A stretch of DNA of 32,174 nt from a virus, in IMG/VR virus record IMGVR_UViG_3300024324_000050, positions 1-32,174 of that record; one strand, 5' to 3'. A model generated the notes under the pieces. It did no database searches, was not told where the DNA came from, and saw only the letters and a program-made list of their open reading frames with translations. Shown here piece by piece: positions 1 through 9,022 of the stretch. How positions within the stretch are numbered: the first letter of the stretch is position 1; every line of letters begins with the position of its first letter. Made by a program: the position numbers and the translations under genes.

Positions 1-3000
1 GCTTATATTATCAACACTCTGCACCACCTTCAATTTACCCGCATCAACCATGTTCTGTACTCTACGCGGTAAGAGTGCTTTTATTTGGGCGACGGTTGAT
101 TTAGCTTGAGGCTTGTTTGATTTAGAATAAAGCGCAGTGCCTTTGTCTGTTTTTTTGGTTTTTAGCGTTTTGAATAGATTATCGTAAGCGTTATTAACCG
201 CTTCCATCTCATCATTTAATGGATATGGGTAAGCCTGGTTATCACCTAATATTTTATTCTCTGCATCGTGAGCTTCTTCACTGACGATATTTGCAAGGTA
301 ATCACTCTCAAAGCCTTTTGATGCAAGCTTATCTATTACATATCGTTCAAAACTTCGGGCCGTCATTTCCCTTACGGTTGACCAGTAATCTTTACCCCGT
401 GCTTTATCAAGCGACTCAGAGCGCTCAATTATCTTAGTCTCATTCTTGATTGATTTATACAGTCCCTTCCAAGCATCGTAAACCTCTTTACGCACTTTAA
501 AATCAGCATCGACAGTTTCAACCATTGTGGGTATGCCGTCCTTCTGTACAACCTTTCGCTTATCTCTTTTCCCTTCGGATAAAAATGAATCACCTTCATC
601 CATTGTGCCAAAGTAATTATCTAGGCCGTGAAAAAATTCATGCGCTAAACTTCCCTTACCATTTAACTTGGTTAGGTTTATATTTATTCCACCGCTCTCA
701 TAATGCGCTGCGGCTGGGTTTTTACCACCACTGCCACGCGCACCGAACGCAAGCCCAAGGGTTCCATTTAAAGATAGTGCTTCAGGAGGAATGCCTAGAA
801 CATCCGCTAAATCAAGTAACCCATCGTAAGCATTATTTAAGTCTTGCTGTCTGCGAGGGCCTTCTACGTAATTTCCAAACTGAACCCCTCTAAATCCAAA
901 GGTTTCTTGAAATAGCTCAGGCGTTACATCTTTGCCGTCACGATAATCAGTCCCCACTCTTGGGTTATTATCAATCCGTCTGATTGCGCGTACTTTCTTT
1001 TTCTTAGCTAATAACTCAATCAACTCATCGTAGTGGCTGTCTCTGTACGCAGTAGCTTCTTTCTGAGTATCAAAGCGTTTCAATTCAATGTACTTTCGTG
1101 ACGCTACTTTCTTACCAAGAAATACGCCTTTCTTTCCGCGCTCACTCCACATATCAAACTTAGTCTGTGCTTTGCCTGTCTTAGTATTAGTGTCTGATAC
1201 GTTTGATTTTATGTAATCAAGCGCTTCTTGTTTGGTATCAAAATAAGTTGAATTACTGCCAAAGCCGAAGGATGCGTTTGCGTTCCTCTCTCCTGACTTC
1301 TCAACACCCCATTTAGTGACATTTTCCTCCCCCTCATAAAGTGAGAAAAATGATTTATCCAGAGTGAATTTTGCCAAGTCTTTTATTTGAGACGGCAGTA
1401 TGTCCGCTGCTAGTTGGGCAATAGGGTAATAACCATCACCTAACGCGCTCTTATATATGTCTTCTGGCTGTAAGAGGCCCTTCATTAAGCCCTTTATTTT
1501 ATTTCTAGCGGAATTAACACTATCAACCCATCGACTAGCTCCACGCTTAGGTTTTCTTGGCTTAATCTCTGCGCGTAATTGCGCTATTGTCGCCACAAGA
1601 ACAGGGTCAACGCCATCACTAATCATTTTTTCATAATTAGGTAGCGGTATTGATTTGCTTAAAGGGACTTCTTTTACATCAATATCCTCATCTAATGCCT
1701 TGGTAAAGCTATAGGTGTGCTTTTTAGCGCCATCTAAAACTTCGCCGAAATCCTTTAACTTATCTTGATTTTGTTGGGGTGATTCTTTAGCTACAGGCTC
1801 AGATTTAACCTCTTGCTCAGGAGCTTCTGTCTTGGTTTCTTCAGTAGAGTATCCATCCTCGTAGCGCAGTAACTCTTTATTGCCTGCAATATCGCTCTGC
1901 TTACCTTCAAATAAGGCTTTAATATCAGCATCGGATAAGTCGCTATTATTAGCAATCTGAACGGCCATTCCATACGCTTCTAACCTTACACTGTTTTTGA
2001 TCGGGAATTTCTTGCCGTCAGATATAACGCCTTTCTTGCCAGCTTCATTTAGGTATTGAGTGATTAATTGCTTTGCGTCAGCTTGCTTAGTGCTTGGCTT
2101 GGCTGTCTTTGCTTTCGCTCTGGTTTCTTTAAATCCACTCGATGCCAATACTTTCTTTTTGAAGCGAGTAAGATGCTCCCTGGTATTTAATACTTTAAAT
2201 GTCCCATCACCAGGAACATCAAAAGTTTTATAGCCAACCTTCGATGCTGTCAGTTTAGCCGCGTCAACATCCCATTCGTGCTTTTGCTTCATATCAGCAT
2301 CTTTTAAAGCGCCACTAATGGTATACCCGCTCTTCCTCTCATATTCAGACATAGGCGGATGGTCTGCCGTGGACTCTAATCTAATTACCGTTTTATCAAT
2401 CGCATCAATAAGCCAGTCTTTCATTTCTGCTTTAGATTTATCAGGTCTATTATTTGCCGCTGTCGATAATGACTCATTAACTACTTCTGGTGTTACTCGC
2501 TCTATTTCACCATCTTCAATATGAGTGGCTTCAGTCGCCTTTAATTCTGGTGACTTTCCACTCAGTAATTTATCAACGGCTCGCTGCACTCCCTCTTGCT
2601 GATCGTATTGGCTATTAACTTTAGTTGAGAAATAATAGCCGTCATTAGGTGTTCCCGTATTGGAATCAAGCGCATCAGTTACAGCCTTTACATCTTTATT
2701 GAACTCACTGTCAGCACTTGTTGGTGCGGTTTTATTTGCGTACTTTTCAATGTGAGCCTGAACTCTTGCAATAGCTTGTCCTACTTCTTCTTGCTGAGTA
2801 GGTACGCTAGTTGTCTCTTGCTCTCCCGTTGGTACGGTGGCTGTGCTGGTGGTGTTGGCTTCAATCTGGGTACTTGCGTCATCTATTTGCTCTCCTGGTT
2901 GCGTCTTAGCTGACGTTTCTTGGCTTTGCGTTTCTGTCTGCTCATTCTGTATAGTCTCTTCGGGGTTTAATGTTTCGGTTTGCGCGACAGTTTCAAGGGG

Positions 3001-4905
3001 CAAATTTGCACTTTGAGGTGATACAGGTGTTAGCTCATTATCATTAAATGACCACGCTTCTCCATTGCTATCTTGATACTCGCCATTACCTAGGCTAATG
3101 TACTGCTCGCCCGTTTCATCTTCGTGCGTTGGTACTACAGCATCCTTAGCAGTAGTTGGCTCCACAGGGACGCTTCTATCGCCATCCATAGTGGGTGAAG
3201 CATTACTTTGTGGTATAGCGTTGCTGCTCACTACATCAGTGGTTATTTCAGGGGCTTCGGGGTTTAAGGCTTTCTCAAGCGCAGATTTCATCTGATCGTT
3301 AGAGATAATGCCGGATTGACCGTCATTAATATCGGCGAATCGTTTAATCTCAAAACCCAGGTTATCAACGAAGGCTTGCTTCTTGTCCGCGTTAAGACGG
3401 TTTTTAATGAGGAATTTGCGTAACTTTTGGCGTTGACGTTTAAGCTCTTTCGAGGTTAGTGCCGTACCGTCTTTATGGGATTGCTCGAATTGATTGCGCT
3501 CTATCTGCTCAATAGTCAGCCGATCTTCAAAGCTCTTATCGATTTGCGCTTCTTTATCCGGTGAGTTGCGTATTTCATTGAAAGCTGCATCTATGTCAGT
3601 CTTTCGACCTTCATCAATGACATCCTTAAACTCAGGCGTAGTCCATACGTTATCAGGTGCTTGTGTTTCAGGATTATAAGCGTTGGGGTTTTCTGTGCGG
3701 GAATCGATAAAGGATTGTAAGTCTTGACCATCGACTTGACGGTTAGCGATCAATCTCTCTGCAACAGGCTTATATTCTGCGGTAGGTGTTTCCCAGTCTA
3801 GCGAATCTTTGAAGTTATTGATTGCCTCATCGACTGTGCTGGCGTTGGTCACTGTTTCGGCTGCGTCTTCATTGCTTTCGCTTTTAGCCGCCCCCAATGC
3901 TCCACCTAGCCCAAAGCCTATCACAGCTCCAGTTGCGCCAGACCCTACTGCACCTTCGTAAATATCGCTATCTATATCGTATCGCTGTGCGACTATATTT
4001 GTTGCGACTTCTTGACCAAAGCCCTCAGCAAACTCTTGCGCCCCCTCAGTAATACCACCCTCTAAAGCTCTAAGCCCTCGGCTAGCGCCGCTAGATGCAA
4101 TTTTACCTAGCAATGGATTTGCAGCACCCATTGATACAGCCCCAATGCCTGCACCCATATTGAATGCTTCAGCAGACCGTGCTTCTGCATAAGTGTCTTT
4201 AGCTAAATTAAAGGCAGTGGCCTGCTCTAGCCCTTCTCTTCTATTCGTCTTATATAGTTCAACAAAATCAGGGTCTTGAAGCAGCATCTCTACCGGAGCC
4301 TTCATTACCTCATCTCTTGCTTGCTTGGCAGTTGAACCACCAATCATTGCCCCACCAGCAGTACCTTGACCCAGCACCTGGTTTCTAAGGGTTTGAGATT
4401 TAGATAACTTATTAACTATCTTTCCAGAACGATCAAGGACTTTAGCGCCTTTGCTTATCTTATCAAGACCTCTAGTCAATGCCATACCAGGAAGGAATGA
4501 AGGAGCAAGTGAGCCAACCCCTTGCGCCATAAGTAACCCGCCGCCTCTAAAGCTGCTACCTTCTTTTAATGATAGGTCATCATTGAACCCAGTATTCTGA
4601 ATCGCCTGGATACTTTCATCCGTCATCGTTTCGTACTGAGCATCGGCCTGTTCACCCAGCCAATCAGACGCAAAGTTATCATTACCGAGCGTAACGCCTC
4701 GCGCTATATCAGCAGCACCGGTATAAACGCCAGACTGAACGGCGTCAACCAGGTCTCCCGAATAGCTTTTGTTTTTATTTGAGTCTTGCGGCTCAAACTC
4801 TTCAACTTCTTCAGCTTCTTCAGTAATGAAATGACCGAAGATTCCAATTAATTCTTCATCAGATAATGTAGGGTACTGCGCTCTATAGCTCGATAACGAT
4901 GCCAT
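1..4905 (-). CDS. Giant polyvalent virion protein with LPD1-like/zincin region (partial, C-terminus outside window)
   Basis: The frame is open from ATG at 4905 (AAAGGA six bases upstream) to the window edge, giving 1635 residues with no stop. The N-terminal third has Ala/Gly-rich hydrophobic stretches, followed by a long acidic, Thr/Gln/Glu-rich linker (about residues 600-850). Two segments near residues 1180-1300 resemble the small beta-rich modules of phage polyvalent proteins. Around 1337-1347 is RGVQFGNYVEG, followed by a conserved block and HEFFHGLDNYFG at about 1422-1433, an HExxH zinc-metallopeptidase signature. I recall this arrangement from LPD1-type polyvalent proteins, which are thought to be ejected with the DNA and to act in the newly infected cell. 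It is last in the virion cluster, where podophages keep their internal or ejection proteins. The assignment is by motif only; protease activity is inferred. Confidence 0.85.
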   Translation of the reverse strand, partial: MASLSSYRAQYPTLSDEELIGIFGHFITEEAEEVEEFEPQDSNKNKSYSGDLVDAVQSGVYTGAADIARGVTLGNDNFASDWLGEQADAQYETMTDESIQAIQNTGFNDDLSLKEGSSFRGGGLLMAQGVGSLAPSFLPGMALTRGLDKISKGAKVLDRSGKIVNKLSKSQTLRNQVLGQGTAGGAMIGGSTAKQARDEVMKAPVEMLLQDPDFVELYKTNRREGLEQATAFNLAKDTYAEARSAEAFNMGAGIGAVSMGAANPLLGKIASSGASRGLRALEGGITEGAQEFAEGFGQEVATNIVAQRYDIDSDIYEGAVGSGATGAVIGFGLGGALGAAKSESNEDAAETVTNASTVDEAINNFKDSLDWETPTAEYKPVAERLIANRQVDGQDLQSFIDSRTENPNAYNPETQAPDNVWTTPEFKDVIDEGRKTDIDAAFNEIRNSPDKEAQIDKSFEDRLTIEQIERNQFEQSHKDGTALTSKELKRQRQKLRKFLIKNRLNADKKQAFVDNLGFEIKRFADINDGQSGIISNDQMKSALEKALNPEAPEITTDVVSSNAIPQSNASPTMDGDRSVPVEPTTAKDAVVPTHEDETGEQYISLGNGEYQDSNGEAWSFNDNELTPVSPQSANLPLETVAQTETLNPEETIQNEQTETQSQETSAKTQPGEQIDDASTQIEANTTSTATVPTGEQETTSVPTQQEEVGQAIARVQAHIEKYANKTAPTSADSEFNKDVKAVTDALDSNTGTPNDGYYFSTKVNSQYDQQEGVQRAVDKLLSGKSPELKATEATHIEDGEIERVTPEVVNESLSTAANNRPDKSKAEMKDWLIDAIDKTVIRLESTADHPPMSEYERKSGYTISGALKDADMKQKHEWDVDAAKLTASKVGYKTFDVPGDGTFKVLNTREHLTRFKKKVLASSGFKETRAKAKTAKPSTKQADAKQLITQYLNEAGKKGVISDGKKFPIKNSVRLEAYGMAVQIANNSDLSDADIKALFEGKQSDIAGNKELLRYEDGYSTEETKTEAPEQEVKSEPVAKESPQQNQDKLKDFGEVLDGAKKHTYSFTKALDEDIDVKEVPLSKSIPLPNYEKMISDGVDPVLVATIAQLRAEIKPRKPKRGASRWVDSVNSARNKIKGLMKGLLQPEDIYKSALGDGYYPIAQLAADILPSQIKDLAKFTLDKSFFSLYEGEENVTKWGVEKSGERNANASFGFGSNSTYFDTKQEALDYIKSNVSDTNTKTGKAQTKFDMWSERGKKGVFLGKKVASRKYIELKRFDTQKEATAYRDSHYDELIELLAKKKKVRAIRRIDNNPRVGTDYRDGKDVTPELFQETFGFRGVQFGNYVEGPRRQQDLNNAYDGLLDLADVLGIPPEALSLNGTLGLAFGARGSGGKNPAAAHYESGGININLTKLNGKGSLAHEFFHGLDNYFGTMDEGDSFLSEGKRDKRKVVQKDGIPTMVETVDADFKVRKEVYDAWKGLYKSIKNETKIIERSESLDKARGKDYWSTVREMTARSFERYVIDKLASKGFESDYLANIVSEEAHDAENKILGDNQAYPYPLNDEMEAVNNAYDNLFKTLKTKKTDKGTALYSKSNKPQAKSTVAQIKALLPRRVQNMVDAGKLKVVQSVDNIS

Positions 4906-4969
4906 GTAAAATCCTTTTTGACTTACCTAGAAGCTGAATCATTCAGCCTGTGTGATTTACTTTTCGTAT

Positions 4970-6202
4970 TTAATTGTCATAGAAAGGACTTTTGCCCTCA
5001 GAGAGACGCTTCTTTGCATGCTCGACTGCTTTAAGTGAAATATTCTTTGGTAGCTTGCCCATTAGATCATTCATCGGGGTACTAAGTAACCAGGTAACCT
5101 CTTCAAGGGTCAGTGTGGGTACTAATAAAGGGATTTCAACTTCCTTGCCTTCAATCTCAAACCCAGCAGATATTTCCGTAGAAGCGCCTTCCTTCCTATT
5201 TTTCCTCAATAGAGGGCCAAACCACCCATTACCTTTTAGAGTTTCGCTATTGTGACGCTTTCCATAGTTATAGTCTACTTGAGGTCTACCCTCAACAGCC
5301 GGTACAGGCTTGCCTAAAGGTATTTTAGCCTTTGGCAGCTCACTTATCTGTTTAGTGGTAATCGGGGTATTTGGAGGAGTCTTTCTTTTTGTTCTGTTCC
5401 TTCCGCTTTTCACTCCTTCCTGCGTAGGCATGAGTTGCTTGATTTTAGCAGTGAACTCCTTATTTTGATTTTCAATTGATTTGTTGTAACCACCTGTGAG
5501 CAACGCATGCTGTTCGGCCGGTGTAAGCTCCTGAAACTGCGCGGCAGTGAGTTTTTTGCCTGTATTAATCAAGCCTGTATTCGAAGTGTCTGACGAAGTG
5601 TCTGACGGAGTGTCTTCAGTAAGGCTCTTATCAACCTCATCAAGCAGAGGGTTTGTAGTATGCTTGTCCTTGTCCTTGTCCTTGTCCTTGTCCTTACTAA
5701 GTTTAGTTGCGGCTGCGTGTCTTTGTTCCTCACTTAGATAAACGCCACTATTTATCTCATCTTGACCAACTATTCTCCCTAAGACAGGACTGTATATCTG
5801 ATTTGTTGTCGTTGTTCTTCCTGTTATAGGATCGTATACTTTTGTTGGTATTAATGTAAGCTTGCCAAGAGGTCCTTCGCCTCCACCAGCAGCATTATTT
5901 TTAGCTTTTTGAGCGCCAATTAACCCCTCGTTTTTTACTTCCTGGAGTTTAATTCTGTCTGCCTGAGCAGTCGCATCATCAATAAGTTTTTGCGTCCTAG
6001 TAATCTTATTAACTCCAGCGGTATAGGTATTTTGATTCGTTTGACGTAACCTAGCGGCTGCATCAATACGCTTCTCACGGGCAATGATGAGTTTTTCTTG
6101 CTCCTTCAATACCCGCTCATCATCCCATTGATTTAGCTTGCGATCTGCCTCTTTAGAAATACCTCTGCCTAGTCCTTCAAAAGCTCCGGTTAATGCGCTC
6201 AT
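4970..6202 (-). CDS. Probable internal virion protein, 410 aa
   Basis: The N-terminal 100 residues are charged and helical (KEADRKLNQWDDERVLKEQE), as in phage internal proteins. A low-complexity middle contains alternating Lys-Asp (about residues 170-180), encoded by a 6-bp tandem repeat, and an SDTSSDTS tract. The C-terminal 90 residues (GNGWFGPLLRKNRKEG, then EIPLLVPTLTLEEV and GKSPFYDN) form a compact block that I recognise as recurring at the ends of podophage virion proteins, function unknown. The start ATG overlaps the stop of the upstream 151-aa gene (ATGA), with AAGGGG just before it. It sits between that gene and the giant polyvalent protein. An ejected or internal role is inferred from position and composition. 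Confidence 0.75.
   Translation of the reverse strand: MSALTGAFEGLGRGISKEADRKLNQWDDERVLKEQEKLIIAREKRIDAAARLRQTNQNTYTAGVNKITRTQKLIDDATAQADRIKLQEVKNEGLIGAQKAKNNAAGGGEGPLGKLTLIPTKVYDPITGRTTTTNQIYSPVLGRIVGQDEINSGVYLSEEQRHAAATKLSKDKDKDKDKDKHTTNPLLDEVDKSLTEDTPSDTSSDTSNTGLINTGKKLTAAQFQELTPAEQHALLTGGYNKSIENQNKEFTAKIKQLMPTQEGVKSGRNRTKRKTPPNTPITTKQISELPKAKIPLGKPVPAVEGRPQVDYNYGKRHNSETLKGNGWFGPLLRKNRKEGASTEISAGFEIEGKEVEIPLLVPTLTLEEVTWLLSTPMNDLMGKLPKNISLKAVEHAKKRLSEGKSPFYDN
5663..5695. repeat. Hexanucleotide microsatellite (CTTGTC)5
   Basis: Five perfect CTTGTC units run from 5663 to 5692, followed by a partial unit. Read on the minus strand they encode alternating Lys-Asp in the 410-aa protein. Because the unit is 6 bp, gain or loss of units keeps the frame. 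Confidence 0.95.
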
Positions 6203-6654
6203 TTCGACCCCTTGCTGCTATTTATTTCCTGTTTACCTTTAGCGATTGCTTCAGCCATCTGCTCTTTGGTAATGCCTAGCTTATCGAATATCTGTTCCGT
6301 CAGCTTCTTAAATGTTTCATCAATAACCTCTTTATCAACCACAGCACCCTTGCCTCTCTCGGCAAAATCTAAGGCTTTAATTGCGAGATTAACACCGGCA
6401 AAGATTAGCACTTCAAGCGGCAGGGTTTTGTTTGATCCATTAAATAGCACAAACATTAAGCCCGCAACGCCCCGTGACACGGTTTCAGGAATATCTTTAA
6501 GCGCTTCAGGATTGCTAACAAGCGCCATCTTGTCATGCGTCTTGCCAAACATCATTTTTTCACCCGCAATCACTGTCTTGTTGTATCTCATTTTCAGTTT
6601 AGGCGGTACTTTGTCCTCGATGGCTTTCTGTATTTTCTCTAATATGGGGTTCAT
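6199..6654 (-). CDS. Hypothetical virion-cluster protein, 151 aa
   Basis: I do not recognise the family. The protein is mostly helical, with a basic N-terminal third and a hydrophobic segment near residues 65-95 (GVAGLMFVLFNGSN through EVLIFAGVNLAIKAL) that could be membrane-interacting. A charged helical tail follows. The ribosome site is very strong: AGGAGG six bases before ATG at 6654. It overlaps the 325-aa gene upstream and the 410-aa gene downstream by four bases each, so all three are probably translated together. The context suggests a virion-internal or ejection component, by inference only. Confidence 0.7.
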   Translation of the reverse strand: MNPILEKIQKAIEDKVPPKLKMRYNKTVIAGEKMMFGKTHDKMALVSNPEALKDIPETVSRGVAGLMFVLFNGSNKTLPLEVLIFAGVNLAIKALDFAERGKGAVVDKEVIDETFKKLTEQIFDKLGITKEQMAEAIAKGKQEINSSKGSK

Positions 6655-7628
6655 CGGATTCCTCCTAGGCTTAGTCTTGATTTTGGTTGAGGTCTTAGTG
6701 AGCGACTACCGGTTAAGCCGCCAATAGTTGATACTGAGTTCAATCTATTCAATCGGTCTTGCTCGATTTGTCGTTCATAATCTAACTTCTCTTGTGCAGC
6801 CGCACCCTTAGCCGCGCCTTCAATCACATTTCCCGTTACGCCTAGAAGTCCAACGGCTATTTCTTTATTATCTTTAATCTCCGTCGCCCCTTTAGTCGCC
6901 CACTTACCCAGCGTGTCAAACAATGTACTTCCGGCGGGCTTTTCAACACCTTGTTTTATTGCAGAGGTTGCTGCTTTAGTGGCTGCTTCAGTGGGTGGGA
7001 ACGGGGTGAATCCTGTTTCAACACCACTAATCGGAACTTGATTCAATAAACCCGATGACGATTGTGTGCCAGTTGCCGCCGGTACGGGGACTGAGTTAGG
7101 GGGGACGAATCCTGTTTCAACGGCAGCCTTAGCTCCTGTTTTTAAGCCTTTTTCTAAGCCAGTTTCTAAACCTTTCTCTAAACCTTTCTTTCCAGCTGTG
7201 GCTATGGTGCTTTTTGTAGCCTCAGCACCGGCAGTCGTGAGCGCAGACGCACCTGAAGCCGCAAATCCTGCTACCCCTCCAGCCAAGGCCATATAGCCGC
7301 CCACTTTCAATAGCTTCTCATTACCCGTAACAGCGCCTACCACCGTTAAGACAGTGCCTACCACGGTAACGACGGTTGCAATGGCGGACACTACAGATAT
7401 TGCAGCCGTTGTTGCAGTCACCGCACCTACAGCAACGCCTGCCGCTGCTGCCGCTGAACCCGCTGCAACCGTCGTACCTACCGCACCGACAGTAGCTGCA
7501 GCCGCACCAATCGCAGGGCCAATAAAGAAAGGCATGTTTCTATCGCCATAAGCAGGACCACCAAAGGGGTCGCCGACTGGATGCTCTTTTGCTAAAGCCC
7601 GTGAAATAGACAGGGATAAATAATCCAT
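6651..7628 (-). CDS. Ala/Gly-rich hydrophobic virion protein, 325 aa
   Basis: Residues about 30-135 are an almost continuous Ala/Gly/Val hydrophobic region, able to form several membrane-spanning helices. It is followed by short repeats of the GLEKGLETG type (about 148-168) and two related VETGF(V/T)P segments. The C-terminal region has a charged helix near 285 and ends LRPQPKSRLSLGGIR. This composition is typical of podophage ejection proteins that insert into the host envelope. The start ATG at 7628 abuts the stop of the hydroxylase gene (TAATG) and has AAAGGA eight bases upstream, which favours MDYLSL over the internal MPFFIG. Function is inferred. Confidence 0.75.
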   Translation of the reverse strand: MDYLSLSISRALAKEHPVGDPFGGPAYGDRNMPFFIGPAIGAAAATVGAVGTTVAAGSAAAAAGVAVGAVTATTAAISVVSAIATVVTVVGTVLTVVGAVTGNEKLLKVGGYMALAGGVAGFAASGASALTTAGAEATKSTIATAGKKGLEKGLETGLEKGLKTGAKAAVETGFVPPNSVPVPAATGTQSSSGLLNQVPISGVETGFTPFPPTEAATKAATSAIKQGVEKPAGSTLFDTLGKWATKGATEIKDNKEIAVGLLGVTGNVIEGAAKGAAAQEKLDYERQIEQDRLNRLNSVSTIGGLTGSRSLRPQPKSRLSLGGIR

Positions 7629-8188
7629 TATTGAAATTCCTTTTCAGTTTTAATGCAGACAATTAAAGAAATCCTTTCTTCATCTGAATTGTTTGTTACC
7701 GCGTGATTAACGTCATTGCGAAACCAAGAGACATCGCCTACCGCATTAATAAGATTGCCTTCATCGAATACGAAAGCCTGGTCCTGATTGCATTTTATAT
7801 TAACGAGAAACTTATCATAGAACCCCGCATGAAAGCCGCCATCGATATGATTGTAAATTTTTTTACCTGGGGGAAGTCGTGTCATCAGAACCCCGCCTAA
7901 TATCTCACCGCCTAACTGAGCCATTAGTTCTAAGGCTAATTTCTTAACGCTCGGAAGTAATTCAGCACCTTCATACCACGCTGATAGATGGGGAACATTA
8001 AATAAACTAAAGTCGTCCTTATAGTTATCAACGGGATTAAAACGCACAAAAATATCGCTAGTGTGCCGATGAGGGCTGATATAGCCTTCAGTTCTATAAG
8101 TATGCTCATCCCATAATTCCTCAGCTTGGCTTAGCTCTTCAACTATCTGCGATACATCAGTATTAAATAAATACTTAAAGCTTATCAT
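7628..8188 (-). CDS. 2-oxoglutarate/Fe(II) dioxygenase, aspartyl/asparaginyl beta-hydroxylase-like
   Basis: The double-stranded beta-helix signature is visible: H114-x-D116 in the segment KIYNHIDGGFHAG, the distal H162 in NDVNHAVTN, and R172 (DEERISLIV) in the place where the AspH family binds 2-oxoglutarate. At 186 aa the protein is about the size of a single catalytic domain. The family hydroxylates Asp/Asn or other side chains using Fe(II), oxygen and 2-oxoglutarate. The gene overlaps the cupin gene by 14 bases and is coupled to the Ala/Gly-rich protein downstream, placing it in a virion gene cluster. A substrate among the phage's own proteins or a host surface protein is possible, but nothing in the sequence says which. 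Confidence 0.8.
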   Translation of the reverse strand: MISFKYLFNTDVSQIVEELSQAEELWDEHTYRTEGYISPHRHTSDIFVRFNPVDNYKDDFSLFNVPHLSAWYEGAELLPSVKKLALELMAQLGGEILGGVLMTRLPPGKKIYNHIDGGFHAGFYDKFLVNIKCNQDQAFVFDEGNLINAVGDVSWFRNDVNHAVTNNSDEERISLIVCIKTEKEFQ

Positions 8189-8492
8189 TGACTAGCACCT
8201 TATCGATCTTAGTCTCATCTGTTTCATCAGTTGCATGAATGCACATCCAGACAGCATCCCCACCAATCGCCCTAACAGAATGATTTAGGTCTGCTTTGAT
8301 ATTAATAACCGCAGGCGAATAATAAACCGTCTGCTCATCATTCACTGTCACAACAGCCGTTCCTTTTGCGAGTACGCTTAAGTGATCGTACTTATGCTTA
8401 TGAGAAATAACCTCTGCATCATCCTTTAAGAGTATTTCTTTACAATATAATCCATCACTGAAATGATGCGCTTGAACACTTATTCCTTCCAT
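8175..8492 (-). CDS. Small single-domain cupin protein
   Basis: The protein has the cupin fold pattern: H-x-H near residues 31-33 with a further His four residues on (ISHKHKYDHLSVL), a Gly-containing turn (LAKGTAVV), and a later His (DLNHSVRAIGG) that would complete the metal site. I chose ATG at 8492 (AGGA six bases upstream) over the TTG two codons earlier. The start lies inside the end of the 178-aa gene and the stop inside the hydroxylase gene. The enzymatic role is unknown: the cupin could be a metal-dependent enzyme or a binding domain, perhaps working with the hydroxylase next door. Confidence 0.75.
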   Translation of the reverse strand: MEGISVQAHHFSDGLYCKEILLKDDAEVISHKHKYDHLSVLAKGTAVVTVNDEQTVYYSPAVINIKADLNHSVRAIGGDAVWMCIHATDETDETKIDKVLVNDKL

Positions 8493-8991
8493 TCTCAATC
8501 CTTTTTCCTACGAACCGACACGCAGATAATCCAACGTCCAAACTATGGCGAATAAAGAAACCGCCTCTTTTACCAAGCGCTCTGTTGGCAATCTCATTAG
8601 CAACAGGTAGCGTAATAAATCGCATAAACTTAATCAATAATCGACTGCGCTTACTTTTACCGTGCATGGCGTTAACGATGGGGGTTGCCCATGAATGATA
8701 ACCAATCAAAACTAGCGGATCATTTATAAGCAAGTAATCACCGAACAAGCTATCTAGCTTATACACAGCATCATCAAGCAAGCCCAGCGCATTCAGTCGA
8801 GTGCAGATAATCTTGCCGCTTTTTGCTGGTGCCGGTGGTGGTGGTCCAAACTTCTGCCAAGGGCTAGGCGCCCTTACTTGTCTGCTTCTCAATCCTAGCT
8901 TATACCCACCCGTATATCGACCTTCTTTAGCAGGTCGCGGGTCTGATCTCAATCTGCGATTAATTAAACCGCCTTTGTCGTCAAATTCCAT
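8455..8991 (-). CDS. Conserved phage virion-cluster protein, 178 aa, unknown function
   Basis: The core KIICTRLNALGLLDDAVYKLDSLFGD...LVLIGYHSWATPIV matches a pattern I recall from a widespread uncharacterised phage family encoded among tail and internal virion genes (cysteine, G-L-L/M-D-D, aromatic-rich GYH-x-WA). The N-terminal 60 residues are basic and Pro-rich, including a PPPPAPAKSG linker. No enzyme motif is evident. AAGGAAG lies before the ATG at 8991. The gene sits between the 1039-aa repeat protein and the cupin. A virion assembly or structural role is inferred. Confidence 0.75.
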   Translation of the reverse strand: MEFDDKGGLINRRLRSDPRPAKEGRYTGGYKLGLRSRQVRAPSPWQKFGPPPPAPAKSGKIICTRLNALGLLDDAVYKLDSLFGDYLLINDPLVLIGYHSWATPIVNAMHGKSKRSRLLIKFMRFITLPVANEIANRALGKRGGFFIRHSLDVGLSACRFVGKRIENGRNKCSSASFQ

Positions 8992-9022
8992 TTTTATCTT
9001 CCTTTATTGTAGTCATCGAGGC

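Noticed and set aside
2318-3679. Several short plus-strand frames
   Set aside because: All lie antisense to the continuous giant polyvalent frame, without ribosome sites or recognisable products.
6212-6727. 171-aa hydrophobic plus-strand frame
   Set aside because: It is fully antisense to well-supported coupled genes with strong ribosome sites. Its Ser/Leu-rich composition is typical of antisense shadows.
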